DNA from: Martinezella dioscoreae
Lineage (GTDB): Bacteria > Pseudomonadota > Alphaproteobacteria > Rhizobiales > Rhizobiaceae
Direction of reading: 5' to 3'
Assembly (NCBI RefSeq): GCF_009176305.1
Contig: NZ_BLAJ01000001.1
Location: 744,001 to 808,000, forward strand
DNA length: 64,000 bases
Below, piece after piece: positions 19,246-28,875 of the stretch. Both the position numbers and the translations under genes were made by a program. Within the stretch, counting starts at the first letter, position 1, and every line of letters starts with the position of its first letter. Below the pieces are notes generated by a model, which saw only the letters and a list, made by a program, of their open reading frames with translations, searched no databases and had not been told where the DNA came from.

Positions 19246-19818
19246 ATGTTATTCAAGGCAAGTAATCGTAACGATGTCGCGCTTTTCCCGCGGGACGACC
19301 AGATCAATCGGGGGGCAGCTGTACGCCTCCTGCCGCACGCCAACACTTCGTCCCGGCGACCGGAGCCGGAGCAGAAGTCCTATTGGTTGGCTGTGGCCAG
19401 TGCTGAGCATGTACGCATTGGGCGCGAACATGGCTTCATGCAAGTGAATCATGGCAAGCGGGCCCCCTTGAAGCGCATCAAGCCGGGCGACGGCATCGTC
19501 TACTACTCCCCATCCGTCAAGATGGGCGAGAGGGACGGCTTTCAGAGTTTCACTGCTATCGGCTTTGTCCGTGAGGGTGAGCCTTATCTCGCCGAGATGG
19601 GTTGCGGAAAAGCTTATCGCAAGGATGTGGATTGGCTTGATGCGCCCGAACAGCCGCTCCGTCCTCTCCTGGGCTGGCTTGATTTCACCCAGGACAAGAA
19701 TTGGGGTTACAAGCTGAGATTCGGCTTCGTTGAATTCGGACAATCGGATTTCGAGTTCCTCGAAGAAATCCTGATGAGCGAGCTCGAAGTGGTCAAGCAG
19801 CGCCGCCTGCAAGCCTGA
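19246..19818 (+). CDS. EVE domain-containing protein (UPF0310-like)
   Basis: 190 residues from the ATG at 19246, which follows GGGAGA. The EVE domain begins at [20 protein letters not shown] (about residue 46) and runs to the end, with the modified-base pocket features [20 protein letters not shown] and [13 protein letters not shown] domains bind modified nucleobases or RNA; this subgroup is stand-alone and its role is unknown. The domain usually starts close to the N-terminus; here about 45 polar residues precede it, which could be genuine or indicate a later start that I cannot see. No restriction or defence gene is beside it. A strong terminator follows. Confidence 0.8.
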   Translation: MLFKASNRNDVALFPRDDQINRGAAVRLLPHANTSSRRPEPEQKSYWLAVASAEHVRIGREHGFMQVNHGKRAPLKRIKPGDGIVYYSPSVKMGERDGFQSFTAIGFVREGEPYLAEMGCGKAYRKDVDWLDAPEQPLRPLLGWLDFTQDKNWGYKLRFGFVEFGQSDFEFLEEILMSELEVVKQRRLQA

Positions 19819-19873
19819 GCTCGGGCAAGCATGAACATATGCGACGAAAGACCTCCCAAGTTGACGCACAAAA

Positions 19874-19909
19874 AGAAAGCCTCGGATTGGTACCAATCCG
19901 AGGCTTTCT
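19874..19909 (-). terminator. Perfect palindromic terminator shared by carA and the EVE-domain gene
   Basis: A 36-base perfect palindrome (two 18-base arms, centre GGTACC) lies between two convergent genes. On the minus strand it is followed by TTTTTG, giving a textbook Rho-independent terminator for carA. On the plus strand the T-tract is short, so termination of the EVE gene is less certain. Confidence 0.9.
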
Positions 19910-19933
19910 CATGCGATTGGATGGTCGGCTTTA

Positions 19934-21148
19934 TCAGGCGCGTTCGGCCAGGGCTTCTTCGCCCTTCTTGTCGCGCACCAGGTTGATGAAGCGGCGGAAA
20001 AGATAGTGGCTATCCTGCGGGCCGGGTGACGCTTCAGGGTGATGCTGCACCGAGAAGACCGGCTTGCCCGATACGCGCAGGCCGCAATTGCTGCCGTCGA
20101 AGAGCGAAATATGAGTCTCCTCAACACCTTCCGGCAGCGAGTTGGAGTCGACTGCGAAGCCGTGGTTCATCGAAACGATTTCGACCTTGCCCGTCGTGTG
20201 GTCCTTCACCGGATGGTTGGCGCCGTGATGGCCCTGATGCATCTTCGCCGTCTTGGCGCCGAGCGCCAGACCGAGCATCTGGTGGCCGAGGCAGATGCCG
20301 AAGAGCGGGATTTCGGTCTTCAGCAGGTCCTTGATGACGGGCACGGCATATTCGCCCGTCGCAGCCGGGTCGCCGGGACCGTTGGACAGGAAGATGCCGT
20401 CCGGCTTGAGACCAAGCACGTCATCCGTCGAAGCCGTCGCCGGCAGGACGGTGACCTTGCAATCGAGGCCGGCAAACAGGCGCAGAATGTTACGCTTGAC
20501 GCCGTAGTCGAGGCAGACGACATGGTACTTGGCGTCGTCGGCGCCGAGTTCACCATAGCCTTCGTTCCAGACCCAGGGCGTCTGCGACCATTGCGAGGAC
20601 TGACCCGAGGAAGCGACCTTGGCGAGATCGAGACCTTCGAGACCGCTCCACGCCTTGGCGTCCGCCTTCAGCTGCTCGATGTCGAAGACGCCGTTCGGAT
20701 CGTGAGCGATCACGCCATTCGGCATGCCGTTCTCGCGGATCCAGGCGGTCAGCGCACGGGTGTCGATGCCGCAGAGACCGATGATACCGCGCGCCTTCAG
20801 CCACTGGTCGAGGTGCTTGGCGGCACGGTAGTTCGAGGGATCGGTGATATCAGCCTTGAAGATGACGCCGACAGCGCCGTGACGGGCGGCTGGTGTCAAG
20901 TCTTCGATATCTTCATCGTTGGTGCCGACATTGCCGATATGAGGGAAGGTGAAGGTGACGATCTGGCCGAGATAGGAGGGGTCGGTGAGGATCTCTTCAT
21001 AACCCGTCAGCGCCGTGTTGAAGCAGACTTCGGCCTGGACCTTGCCGGTCGCGCCGATACCCTTGCCTTCGATCACGGTGCCATCCGCGAGAACGAGGAG
21101 GGCGGTCGGCTTTTCAGTGGTCCATGGGGCTGTGGCGGTCATAGTCAT
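19934..21148 (-). CDS. carA: Carbamoyl-phosphate synthase small subunit (glutamine amidotransferase)
   Basis: 404 residues. It hydrolyses glutamine and channels ammonia to CarB. The N-terminal CPSase small domain (about 16-160; ALTGYEEILTDPSYLGQIVTFT) precedes the class I amidotransferase domain with nucleophile Cys in FGICLGHQMLGLALGA and the His/Glu pair in FSVQHHPEASPGPQD. GPGDPAATGEYA forms the oxyanion strand. The ATG at 21148 is followed by a second ATG two codons later. Divergent from yqeY. carB lies 10.6 kb away on the same strand, a split arrangement. Confidence 0.97.
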   Translation of the reverse strand: MTMTATAPWTTEKPTALLVLADGTVIEGKGIGATGKVQAEVCFNTALTGYEEILTDPSYLGQIVTFTFPHIGNVGTNDEDIEDLTPAARHGAVGVIFKADITDPSNYRAAKHLDQWLKARGIIGLCGIDTRALTAWIRENGMPNGVIAHDPNGVFDIEQLKADAKAWSGLEGLDLAKVASSGQSSQWSQTPWVWNEGYGELGADDAKYHVVCLDYGVKRNILRLFAGLDCKVTVLPATASTDDVLGLKPDGIFLSNGPGDPAATGEYAVPVIKDLLKTEIPLFGICLGHQMLGLALGAKTAKMHQGHHGANHPVKDHTTGKVEIVSMNHGFAVDSNSLPEGVEETHISLFDGSNCGLRVSGKPVFSVQHHPEASPGPQDSHYLFRRFINLVRDKKGEEALAERA

Positions 21149-21441
21149 CCCGTTTCCGGCGTCGGGCGCGGCCTTGAAGAGACCGGCGGTTCCGCCATGT
21201 TTGTAGCAAGGTGCAGCCGTCGACCGAGGTCGCGGCTTGAGATCTTCCTATCGATCTAATGTGCAGGTGATGGACATAGCTAAACAAGGCGAGCCGGTCA
21301 ATGCGCGCTTTCGCTTTCCTGATAGGGAATTCGGGCTTCCGGGCGCAATTGCGTTGATCGGCACTGTTGGTTTAAGAGACAGCAACATGACATAAGTGGC
21401 CGGGGCGATCGTCGCCGGCCTGCTTCAAGGAGTTTAGAGAC

Positions 21442-21894
21442 ATGATCCGCGAAACCCTTTCCAATGCCCAGAAGGACGCCATGAAGGCAAAGGATACGGC
21501 GAGGCTTTCGACCGTCCGTCTCATCCTTGCTGCGATCAAGGACAAGGACATTGCCAATCGCGGTCTCGGCAAGGAACAGGCGAGCGAGGATGAGATCCTG
21601 CAGTTGCTCGCCAAGATGATCAAGCAGCGCGAGGAATCGGTGAAGATCTACATCGACGGCGGCCGCCCGGAGCTCGCCGACAAGGAGCGCGAAGAGATCG
21701 CCGTCATCCAGGGCTTCATGCCCGAGCAGCTTTCCGAAGAAAAGGTGCGTGAGATCTGCGTTGCGATTGTCGCAGAACTCGGCGCGCAGAGCCTGAAGGA
21801 TATGGGCAAGTGTGTGGCCGCCCTGCGCGAGCGCTATGCCGGCCAGATGGATTTCGCAAAAGCCTCGGCCATCCTTAAGGAACTGCTGAAGTAA
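21442..21894 (+). CDS. yqeY: GatB/YqeY domain-containing protein
   Basis: 150 residues, full length for YqeY. The helical N-terminal part (MIRETLSNAQKDAMKAKDTARLSTVRLI) and the C-terminal GatB tail-like domain (QGFMPEQLSEEKVREICVAI, DMGKCVAALRERYAGQMDFAKASAILKELL) are clear. Resembles the tRNA-binding tail of GatB; its role is thought to relate to tRNA amidation but is not proved. AAGGAG precedes the ATG. It lies upstream of dnaG as in other rhizobia, though here one gene and a small secreted-protein gene are between. Its last 20 bases overlap the convergent gene that follows. Confidence 0.93.
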   Translation: MIRETLSNAQKDAMKAKDTARLSTVRLILAAIKDKDIANRGLGKEQASEDEILQLLAKMIKQREESVKIYIDGGRPELADKEREEIAVIQGFMPEQLSEEKVREICVAIVAELGAQSLKDMGKCVAALRERYAGQMDFAKASAILKELLK

Positions 21895-22777
21895 AACTCT
21901 GTTTCACCCTCGGCATGCGGACCGGCCGCGTGCCGAGGACAGTTTGCCAGGCGGCGTCTATGATGGCGAGCTTCCCCGCCTGATAATTCCGATATTCCTC
22001 AATGAAAGCGGTGGAGAGCCAAAGCTGGCTCCGCCCCGGCGATCCCGTCCATCCGACGCTTTGCATCTTTATGGCCTTGTTCATGAGTCGCTTTGCATTG
22101 GTCCTGGAGATGAGAAACCGGTTGCAGATATCCGTAAAGGCCACCGGCCCGATGACCGCTTTCTGAGTCGTCGTGTTGATCGTGACGATGCGAGAGATCA
22201 GATAATCCATGATGATGCCGCCTGAATTTGCCCAGGTGAACAGATCGAACGTTTCTCCCGGATTGCGCAGGTCGTCATTTTCTATGATGCCGACCGAGAT
22301 CGGGGGCTGTAGCAGACCAATGAGCTCCGGTTTTTTGCTGAACAGGGCGTTGCGCTTGCCGCCATCCAATCGATCCAGCACGGAAAGATGGATGCTCATC
22401 CATTTCGCAAGCTGCATTGCTGCCTCTTCCGTGGGCTGCATCGGCCGCGCGCGCCTGTCGCTCGTGACCGGCAGATAGCGCAGAAAACCGAGAGCCAGCA
22501 TCTCCTGAATGAAGCTGAGCGCGGTGTTGTGGCTGGCGATTTCATGTTCGACGATATAGTTGGCGAAGCGATTGGCATGAATGCCGGGCGGTTCTCCATC
22601 GATGCCGCCGCAATAAAGGGCGAAGCCGGCGAGCGCCATCAGCCAGCGTTGCTGCGAAGCAAAGACAGAGCATACGCGCTGATTCTCATCATAAGTGGAT
22701 ATAATCTCTCGTGTATAATCGAGGATTTCCGTGAAAAATTTGGGGTCTTGAACAAGTTCCTTCGCGGATAAAGACAT
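21875..22777 (-). CDS. Hypothetical protein with possible winged-helix segment
   Basis: A 300-residue protein I do not recognise. It has no signal peptide or membrane helix. The middle (ISRIVTINTTTQKAVIGPVA) and FTDICNRFLISRTNAKRLMNKA (about 221-242) suggests a helix-turn-helix, so a regulatory role is possible. N-terminal half contains HANRFANYIVEHEIASHNTALSF. Codon use looks normal for the region, AT-rich only upstream. It overlaps the end of yqeY by 20 bases in convergent orientation. It interrupts the usual yqeY-dnaG neighbourhood, so may be a lineage-specific insertion. Confidence 0.6.
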   Translation of the reverse strand: MSLSAKELVQDPKFFTEILDYTREIISTYDENQRVCSVFASQQRWLMALAGFALYCGGIDGEPPGIHANRFANYIVEHEIASHNTALSFIQEMLALGFLRYLPVTSDRRARPMQPTEEAAMQLAKWMSIHLSVLDRLDGGKRNALFSKKPELIGLLQPPISVGIIENDDLRNPGETFDLFTWANSGGIIMDYLISRIVTINTTTQKAVIGPVAFTDICNRFLISRTNAKRLMNKAIKMQSVGWTGSPGRSQLWLSTAFIEEYRNYQAGKLAIIDAAWQTVLGTRPVRMPRVKQSFTSAVP

Positions 22778-22971
22778 GCAACCGTCTCCGATCAGCTGAA
22801 CAAAGTTTCAAATTGTCTGACGAGATAATTACTAAGATCGCATATACGTAGATAATAAAAGATATCGATCGAGGTCGTTGCGTCAAGATACTTGCGCCGA
22901 CGAACCAAAGATGGTCCGCAGCCTATGTTCAATGCTCGTGTTGTCGCGAAATTGAGATGGCCCAAAATTAG

Positions 22972-23004
22972 AGAAGGCAGGAGCTGGGGGAGCTCCTGCC
23001 TTCT
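22972..23004. repeat. Perfect inverted repeat, 14-base arms, 5-base loop
   Basis: Arms 22972-22985 and 22991-23004 are perfectly complementary around GGGGG. Located in the 349-base gap between the hypothetical gene 21875-22777 and the small secreted-protein gene (both on the minus strand). No strong T-tract follows on either strand, so it could be a weak terminator of the secreted-protein gene, an RNA structure, or a protein-binding site. Confidence 0.6.
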
Positions 23005-23068
23005 TGCGCTTTGCTGACGTTCGATGACGCAGGGTGGGGCCCAAAAATCAAACGTCTTTTGCAAAGGC

Positions 23069-23115
23069 ACTCAGGTGGGGCGGCGCCGGGGGTAGGGATG
23101 GTGCCCCACCTGAGT
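23069..23115. repeat. Perfect inverted repeat, 13-base arms, 21-base GC-rich loop
   Basis: Arms 23069-23081 and 23103-23115 are perfectly complementary; the loop contains GGCGCC. It sits 12 bases past the stop of the minus-strand secreted-protein gene and 65 bases from the previous hairpin. It may form that gene's terminator or belong to a small RNA; no uridine tract is visible. Confidence 0.6.
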
Positions 23116-23126
23116 ATCTGCTGAAC

Positions 23127-23360
23127 TTATCTGAAGATCCTAATCTGCTGGGGCAAAGCCAATGCCTGCGGCGGCAGTTCGGACATTTGAACCTTTACGC
23201 CTGCCGTAAGGGCAGGAACTTTCATATTCGCCGGCAACTGATATCCCGCACCGGCATAGAGCACATTCTTTTCGCTGGCGCCGCTGTCCATCGTGGCCGA
23301 GCTGTAGGTCGCTGTGGCGAAGATGGCCGCTGCTGCCAAGGGTACGATCAGAATGCGCAT
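23127..23360 (-). CDS. Small secreted hypothetical protein
   Basis: 77 residues starting MRILIVPLAAAAIFATATYS, a clear signal peptide with cleavage near ATYSSAT. GGAGAGGGAA immediately precedes the ATG at a good distance. The mature part is about 55 residues rich in Ala, Leu, Gln and Pro, with no cysteine. Function unknown; periplasmic or extracellular location is predicted. The signal peptide and good ribosome site make it a credible gene. Confidence 0.55.
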   Translation of the reverse strand: MRILIVPLAAAAIFATATYSSATMDSGASEKNVLYAGAGYQLPANMKVPALTAGVKVQMSELPPQALALPQQIRIFR

Positions 23361-23929
23361 TTCCCTCTCCTAAACTGAAAGCCCGTACCTGGTGGCTTCC
23401 GGTTCGTCAGGGCGTCTCGGCATGTCGCGTCGCAAAGAAGTTTCTTCGCCGGCTTGTCTCGCCCTGTGAGAAGAACGCTATTGCGGCGCACACGAACAAT
23501 CAAATTACAAAAAAATAATGTTTGGCTTACAAACCTTGCCGCAAATGCGCCGTCAGAGAGTGTCCCACGGGCGTCATTGCTTTGCACCCATTGATTGTCC
23601 ATTGCAGTGCTCTTGTTCGCGTTTGTCTGCAATAGGCTGCGCAAGCCTTTGCTTTTTGGCGGATTTTCGCGGACGAAATAGTTACTCCTATGGACATAAC
23701 CTACCAGTTTCGGTCACGCCGAGGCGATTTTTGAGCGTTTCAGGCCTGTCGAACGCAGCCGTGGATTTCGACACGAATGCGGATAAATGTGTCGCCGTGT
23801 TCACGGAGTTGTGATCGAATGGCGACGATGCAATCGCCGACAAAGGGCTGTGAATAGCGTGGGAGGCGGTCGGGGTCATCGTGGCAATGCCTGGTATTCC
23901 TGTTTATATGGGATGAGCCAGAGGTAGCC
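23361..23929. other. Intergenic region upstream of dnaG
   Basis: About 570 bases without a supportable gene. It must hold the promoters of the small secreted-protein gene and of dnaG. I looked for tRNA, hairpins and protein-like frames: short open frames exist but have no good ribosome-binding site or protein-like composition. No definite promoter could be placed. Confidence 0.4.
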
Positions 23930-25915
23930 ATGCGATTTTCCAATACGTTTCTCGACGAGATTCGCGACCGCGTCTTGATTTCGGACGTGATCGGTCGTCG
24001 TGTGACCTGGGACAGGCGCAAGACGAATGTGCCGCGCGGCGATTACTGGGCTTGCTGCCCCTTCCACGGCGAGAAGTCGCCGAGCTTCCACTGCGAGGAC
24101 CGCAAGGGGCGTTATCATTGCTTCGGCTGCGGCGTAACGGGCGATCATTTTCGCTTTCTCACCGAATTGGAAGGCTTGAGCTTTCCGGAAGCGGTGCAGC
24201 AGATCGCCGATATGGCCGGCGTTCCCATGCCTGTTGCGGATCCGATGGAGGCGAAGCGCGAGAAGGAACGCACGTCGCTACTCGATGTTATGGAGATGGC
24301 GACTCAGTTTTTCCAAGATCAGCTGCAGACCGCCAATGGTGCACGGGCGAGGGCTTATCTGCGTGATCGCGGCCTCAGCGGCCGCACCATCGAAACCTTC
24401 CGCCTAGGATATTCGCCCGATAGCCGCAACGCGCTGAAAGAGCATCTTGCCAGCAAGGGTGTGCTGAAGGAACAGATGGAGGCCTGTGGCCTTGTCGTGC
24501 ACGAGAATGTGCCGGTTTCCTATGACCGGTTTCGTGACCGCATCATGTTTCCGATTCTCTCTTCCAGGGAAAAGGTGATTGCCTTTGGCGGCCGCGCCAT
24601 GTCGCCGGATGCACCAGCGAAATATCTGAATTCCAACGAGACAGAGCTCTTTCACAAGGGCAACGTGCTCTACAATTTCACGCGTGCGCGCCGCGCTGCT
24701 CAGGGTGCCGACGGCGCTGGCACGATTATAGCAGTCGAAGGTTATATGGATGTCATCGCGCTGCATCAGGCCGGCGTCGAGAATGCGGTTGCGCCGCTCG
24801 GCACGGCACTGACGGAGAGCCAGCTCGATCTCCTGTGGAAGATGACGCCGGAGCCGGTGCTCTGCTTCGATGGCGATGGTGCCGGCATCCGTGCCGCCAA
24901 TCGTGCTGCCGATCTGGCGCTGCCGCACATCAAACCGAACCGCACCGTGCGCTTTGCGCTATTGCCCGATGGCAAGGACCCTGACGATCTCGTGCGGCAG
25001 GATGGGCGTGCGCCGTTCGACAAGGTGCTGGCGCAGGCAAAGCCGCTTGCTGAGCTCATCTGGACGAGGGAAGCCGGCAGCGGCACCTTCGAGACGCCGG
25101 AGGCGCGTGCGGAGCTGGAAGCGCGATTGCGGCGCATTGTTTCGGTCATCGGCGATGAAGATGTGCGCCGTCATTATCAGCAGAATATGCGCGAGCGGCT
25201 GAACGGGCTGTTCCAGCCGCAGTTCCAGCGGGGCGGCCAGCGGGGACGTGGTTTTTCCCGTGACGGCAATGGCCGCAACTTCGCAGGTCGAGGCGGGCAG
25301 GCACGTGTTGGGGCCGCAATGATAACGACGGCATCCGACCGCCTGCAGCGCTCGGCCATGATTAAGGGACATCAGGATATCCCGAGCCTTCGCGAAAGCG
25401 TGCTCGCTTTGACCATCGTCAACCATCCGGCACTCCTGCAGGACGAATATGACGAGATTGCCGCGATCGATTATGACAGTCGTGAGTTGCAGCGGCTCTG
25501 GTCCGCGGTTCTCGGGGCAGCCGCAACTCTGGTCGGGCCTCAGCTCGTCCGCGAGCGGCTGGTCGAGCAATTGGAAGAACAGGATTTCGGCGCCTTGCTG
25601 AAGGGTCTGGAGCAGCAGATTCGCAATGCCCGTCTGTGGACGGCGACCGAGGAGGCCGCCATGGAGGATGCGCGCGAGGGGTATCGCCAGGCGCTCGCGC
25701 TCCACAAGCGTTCGAAAGCATTGCGCTGGCATAAGATCGAGCTGGAGGGTGCTATTGCCGAGGCGACGGAAGAAGGCGACGGTGAAGCGATCGAGCCATT
25801 GATTCGCGCCTTGCAGGAAGTGCAGCTCGAGGCGCTGCGGCTGGAAAACCAGGAAGCGATCATCGATGGCTTCGGCGTGCTCTCCGGTCGCGTCAAAGGT
25901 GCCGCTGGAAAATAG
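23930..25915 (+). CDS. dnaG: DNA primase
   Basis: 661 residues. Makes RNA primers at the replication fork. The CHC2 zinc-binding domain (about 36-95) shows CCPFHGEKSPSFHC and YHCFGCG; the TOPRIM catalytic core has AVEGYMDVIAL (about residue 266) and LCFDGDGAGIRAANRA (about 312). A C-terminal helical domain (about 460-661) would contact DnaB. Length fits the rhizobial enzyme. The gene begins in RFSNTFLDEIRDRVLISDVI, as usual. In the standard rhizobial order rpoD follows directly; here recQ, an SDR gene, kbl and tdh intervene. Confidence 0.97.
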   Translation: MRFSNTFLDEIRDRVLISDVIGRRVTWDRRKTNVPRGDYWACCPFHGEKSPSFHCEDRKGRYHCFGCGVTGDHFRFLTELEGLSFPEAVQQIADMAGVPMPVADPMEAKREKERTSLLDVMEMATQFFQDQLQTANGARARAYLRDRGLSGRTIETFRLGYSPDSRNALKEHLASKGVLKEQMEACGLVVHENVPVSYDRFRDRIMFPILSSREKVIAFGGRAMSPDAPAKYLNSNETELFHKGNVLYNFTRARRAAQGADGAGTIIAVEGYMDVIALHQAGVENAVAPLGTALTESQLDLLWKMTPEPVLCFDGDGAGIRAANRAADLALPHIKPNRTVRFALLPDGKDPDDLVRQDGRAPFDKVLAQAKPLAELIWTREAGSGTFETPEARAELEARLRRIVSVIGDEDVRRHYQQNMRERLNGLFQPQFQRGGQRGRGFSRDGNGRNFAGRGGQARVGAAMITTASDRLQRSAMIKGHQDIPSLRESVLALTIVNHPALLQDEYDEIAAIDYDSRELQRLWSAVLGAAATLVGPQLVRERLVEQLEEQDFGALLKGLEQQIRNARLWTATEEAAMEDAREGYRQALALHKRSKALRWHKIELEGAIAEATEEGDGEAIEPLIRALQEVQLEALRLENQEAIIDGFGVLSGRVKGAAGK

Positions 25916-25922
25916 GGAATAG

Positions 25923-27803
25923 ATGCCTCAGCCTGAAAGACAAGAGCCGCGATTTTCCGCAGACGACGCGTTGTTCGCCGAGCATACCGGTGCGCCAGCG
26001 CCGCTCGATGTCCTGAAGCGCGTTTATGGCTATTCCGCCTTTCGCGGCAAGCAGCAGCAAGTGGTCGAGCATGTCGTTTCCGGCGGCGATGCGGTCGTGC
26101 TGTTTCCGACCGGTGCCGGCAAATCGCTGTGTTTCCAGATTCCCGCGCTCTGCCGCAATGGTATCGGCATCGTCGTCTCGCCGCTGATTGCGCTGATGCG
26201 GGATCAGGTGGAGGCGATGAAGCAGCTCGGCATTCGGGCGGTCGCCTTGAATTCGTCACTGTCGCGCGAGGAGGCCAGTGATGTTTATCGCGCTATTTCC
26301 GCCGGCAAGCTCGATCTGCTCTATGTGACGCCGGAACGCATCGCGACGGAAGGCTTCTGCCAGATGCTCGGCAGAGCGAAGATCGCGCTTTTCGCCATCG
26401 ACGAGGCGCATTGCGTCTCGCAATGGGGGCATGATTTCAGGCCGGAATATCGCGATCTCGGCAGGCTTGCCGAGCTCTTTCCCGGCGTCCCGCGCATCGC
26501 CCTGACGGCAACGGCCGATCCGCACACGCGCGACGACATTATCGAGCGGCTGGCTCTCGACAATGCCAAGGTTTTCACCACCAGCTTCGATCGTCCGAAT
26601 ATCACTTACGAGATTGTCGAGCGCGATCAGCCGCGTCAGCAATTGCTGCGTTTTCTCGAAAGGCACCGTGGCGATAGCGGCATTGTTTATTGCCTCTCGC
26701 GTGCCAAGGTCGAGGATACGGCAGAATGGCTGAACGGGCAGGGCATCCGCGCACTTCCCTATCATGCCGGCATGGATCGAGCGCTTCGCGATGCCAATCA
26801 GGATGCTTTCTTGAAAGAGGAAGACCTGTGCCTCGTGGCGACGGTTGCCTTCGGCATGGGCATCGACAAGCCGAATGTGCGCTATGTCGCCCATCTCGAT
26901 CTGCCGGGTTCAGTGGAAGCCTATTATCAGGAGACGGGACGAGCCGGGCGTGATGGCCTCTCCTCGAATGTCTGGATGGCCTATGGCATGGCCGACGTCA
27001 TCCAGCGTCGGCGGATGATCGATGAAGGCGGGGCATCCGAGGAGATCAAGCGTGTCGAGCGGGCAAAGCTCAATGCGCTGCTCGCCATTTGTGAAACGGC
27101 AGGATGCCGGCGGCAGTCGATCCTCGCGCATTTCGGTGAGGCGCACGGCGGCGGCTGCGGCAATTGCGATACCTGCCTCAAGCCTGTCGAGACTTGGGAC
27201 GGGACGGAAGCGGCGATCAAGGCGCTCGCCGCCGTCTATCGCACCGGCGAGCGTTTCGGCACCGGCCATGTCATCGATGTGCTGATGGGCACCGTCAACG
27301 AGAAGACCGAGCGCTTCGGCCATGTCGACATGCCGGTTTTCGGCGCGGGAAAGGATATTCCCGCCCGCACCTGGCAATCGATCTTCCGGCAGTTGCTGGC
27401 GAGCGGTTTCATCAGCATCGACCACACGGCCTTCGGTGCCATGAAGCTCGAGGAGCAGGCAAGGGCTGTCTTCAAGCGCGAACGGCAGATCTTCTTCCGC
27501 AAGGATCGGCCCGAAACGGGCCGTCGCGGCAAGAAGGCGGGACGACCGGAGAAGCAGGCTCACGGCCTTACCGGCGAAGACCAGCTTCTCTTCGATGCGC
27601 TGCGCGCCGAGCGCACCAGGATCGCCAAGGAATTGGGCGTGCCGCCTTATGTCGTTTTTCCGGATACGACCCTTATCGCCTTTGCGACGGAGCGACCGAA
27701 AAATCATAAGACGCTTCTGGGGATTTCCGGCGTCGGTCAGTCAAAACTCGAACGCTACGGAGATGCGTTCCTTGCTGTCATCTCGGATTTCGTCAGTCGT
27801 TGA
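25923..27803 (+). CDS. recQ: ATP-dependent DNA helicase RecQ
   Basis: A 626-residue superfamily 2 3'-5' helicase. Walker A is [16 protein letters not shown] (about 63-78), the DEAH box is [20 protein letters not shown] (about 157-176), motif III TATAD, and motif [12 protein letters not shown]. The RQC zinc module has [13 protein letters not shown] and [11 protein letters not shown] (about 378-410), followed by a winged helix, and an HRDC domain at the C-terminus (about 555-620). It starts seven bases after the dnaG stop, so it is probably co-transcribed with dnaG. Acts in recombination repair and fork restart. Confidence 0.96.
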   Translation: MPQPERQEPRFSADDALFAEHTGAPAPLDVLKRVYGYSAFRGKQQQVVEHVVSGGDAVVLFPTGAGKSLCFQIPALCRNGIGIVVSPLIALMRDQVEAMKQLGIRAVALNSSLSREEASDVYRAISAGKLDLLYVTPERIATEGFCQMLGRAKIALFAIDEAHCVSQWGHDFRPEYRDLGRLAELFPGVPRIALTATADPHTRDDIIERLALDNAKVFTTSFDRPNITYEIVERDQPRQQLLRFLERHRGDSGIVYCLSRAKVEDTAEWLNGQGIRALPYHAGMDRALRDANQDAFLKEEDLCLVATVAFGMGIDKPNVRYVAHLDLPGSVEAYYQETGRAGRDGLSSNVWMAYGMADVIQRRRMIDEGGASEEIKRVERAKLNALLAICETAGCRRQSILAHFGEAHGGGCGNCDTCLKPVETWDGTEAAIKALAAVYRTGERFGTGHVIDVLMGTVNEKTERFGHVDMPVFGAGKDIPARTWQSIFRQLLASGFISIDHTAFGAMKLEEQARAVFKRERQIFFRKDRPETGRRGKKAGRPEKQAHGLTGEDQLLFDALRAERTRIAKELGVPPYVVFPDTTLIAFATERPKNHKTLLGISGVGQSKLERYGDAFLAVISDFVSR

Positions 27804-27842
27804 TCTCTGGCGGCGGAGCGTGCTGGCCAGGCGGTTTGGCAG

Positions 27843-28613
27843 CTACATGCGCACCGTCATGCCCCCATCCACGGTCAGGACATGGCCGTTGACGAAGGAT
27901 GCGGCGTCGCTGGCGAGGAACAGTGCGGCGCCCGCAATCTCGTCCGGACATCCCCAGCGCTGAACGGGTATGCGCTGGCGCACGATGGGGATCAGGTCTT
28001 CGTTCGCGACCATGGCCGCGTTGGTTTCCGTTGCGAACCAGCCAGGTGCGATGGCATTGCTTGTGATGCCGTGAGGGCCAAATTCAACAGCCATGCTGCG
28101 CATGAGGCCCGTCAGGCCCTGCTTGGCGGCGGGATAGACACAGTCACCCGGCATGACGACCTGACCGCTGATCGAAGTGACCGAGATCAGCCGCCCATGA
28201 TTGTTTCGTTTCATCAAGCGCGCGGCATCGCGGGAAAGCATGATCGAGGCGGCGAGATCCGTGTTGAGCAAGGCGAGAATCGCCTCGTCGTCGAAGTCGG
28301 CCAGCGGGCGCCTGTCGCGCGCACCGACGTTGTTGATCAATATGTCGAGCCGGCCATGATTTTTCTCGATGTCACTTATTGCTGCGTGCTGAGCGTCGCG
28401 ATCGGAAATATCGAAGGCGGCGGTTTCTGCGGAGCCGCCTCTCGCCTGGATGATCCCGACGGCCGTATTCAATGTCGCTGCGGTCCGCCCATTGACGATG
28501 ACGTGAGCGCCGGCATCGGCAAGAGCCTTCGCCATTTCGAATCCGAGCCCGCGTCCGCCTCCGGTGATGAGGGCAACCCGTCCTGCGAGGGAGAATCTAT
28601 GGAATATGCTCAT
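27843..28613 (-). CDS. SDR family oxidoreductase (gluconate 5-dehydrogenase-like)
   Basis: 256 residues. Classical short-chain dehydrogenase: TGGGRGLGFEMAKALADAG cofactor motif (about 17-35), NNVGARD (about 88-95), catalytic Ser-Tyr-Lys with Tyr-Lys in YPAAKQGLTGL (about 158-168), and the C-terminal GHVLTVDGGMTVRM. Best general match is to the gluconate 5-dehydrogenase/3-oxoacyl reductase-like group; substrate is not determinable. GGGAGAGCC precedes the ATG. It converges with recQ (40 bases apart) and diverges from the kbl region. Confidence 0.9.
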   Translation of the reverse strand: MSIFHRFSLAGRVALITGGGRGLGFEMAKALADAGAHVIVNGRTAATLNTAVGIIQARGGSAETAAFDISDRDAQHAAISDIEKNHGRLDILINNVGARDRRPLADFDDEAILALLNTDLAASIMLSRDAARLMKRNNHGRLISVTSISGQVVMPGDCVYPAAKQGLTGLMRSMAVEFGPHGITSNAIAPGWFATETNAAMVANEDLIPIVRQRIPVQRWGCPDEIAGAALFLASDAASFVNGHVLTVDGGMTVRM

Positions 28614-28875
28614 GGCTCTCCCTTATTTTCAGAGTAACGCTAATCTGCTGTGAAATATTGGACTGAGTCAAGTAATTTTTGGGATAGTGAGCAATGAGGG
28701 CTGGCTGGAAAGTTGCGTGTATTAAGTCCGCTTTGACAGATAATATCGAAACTGCCGCCTATCGCGCAGACGTCACGGCGTTGCGCATTTTTGCCGCTGT
28801 CGGATGCAGCAACGGGCCGGATCCTATGTTATTCCTTCATGAATTGGGCCCTTTGACCAGCATCGGAATGCGACC

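Noticed and set aside
19246..19818. EVE-domain gene as part of a defence system
   Set aside because: No restriction enzyme, methyltransferase or other defence gene lies beside it.
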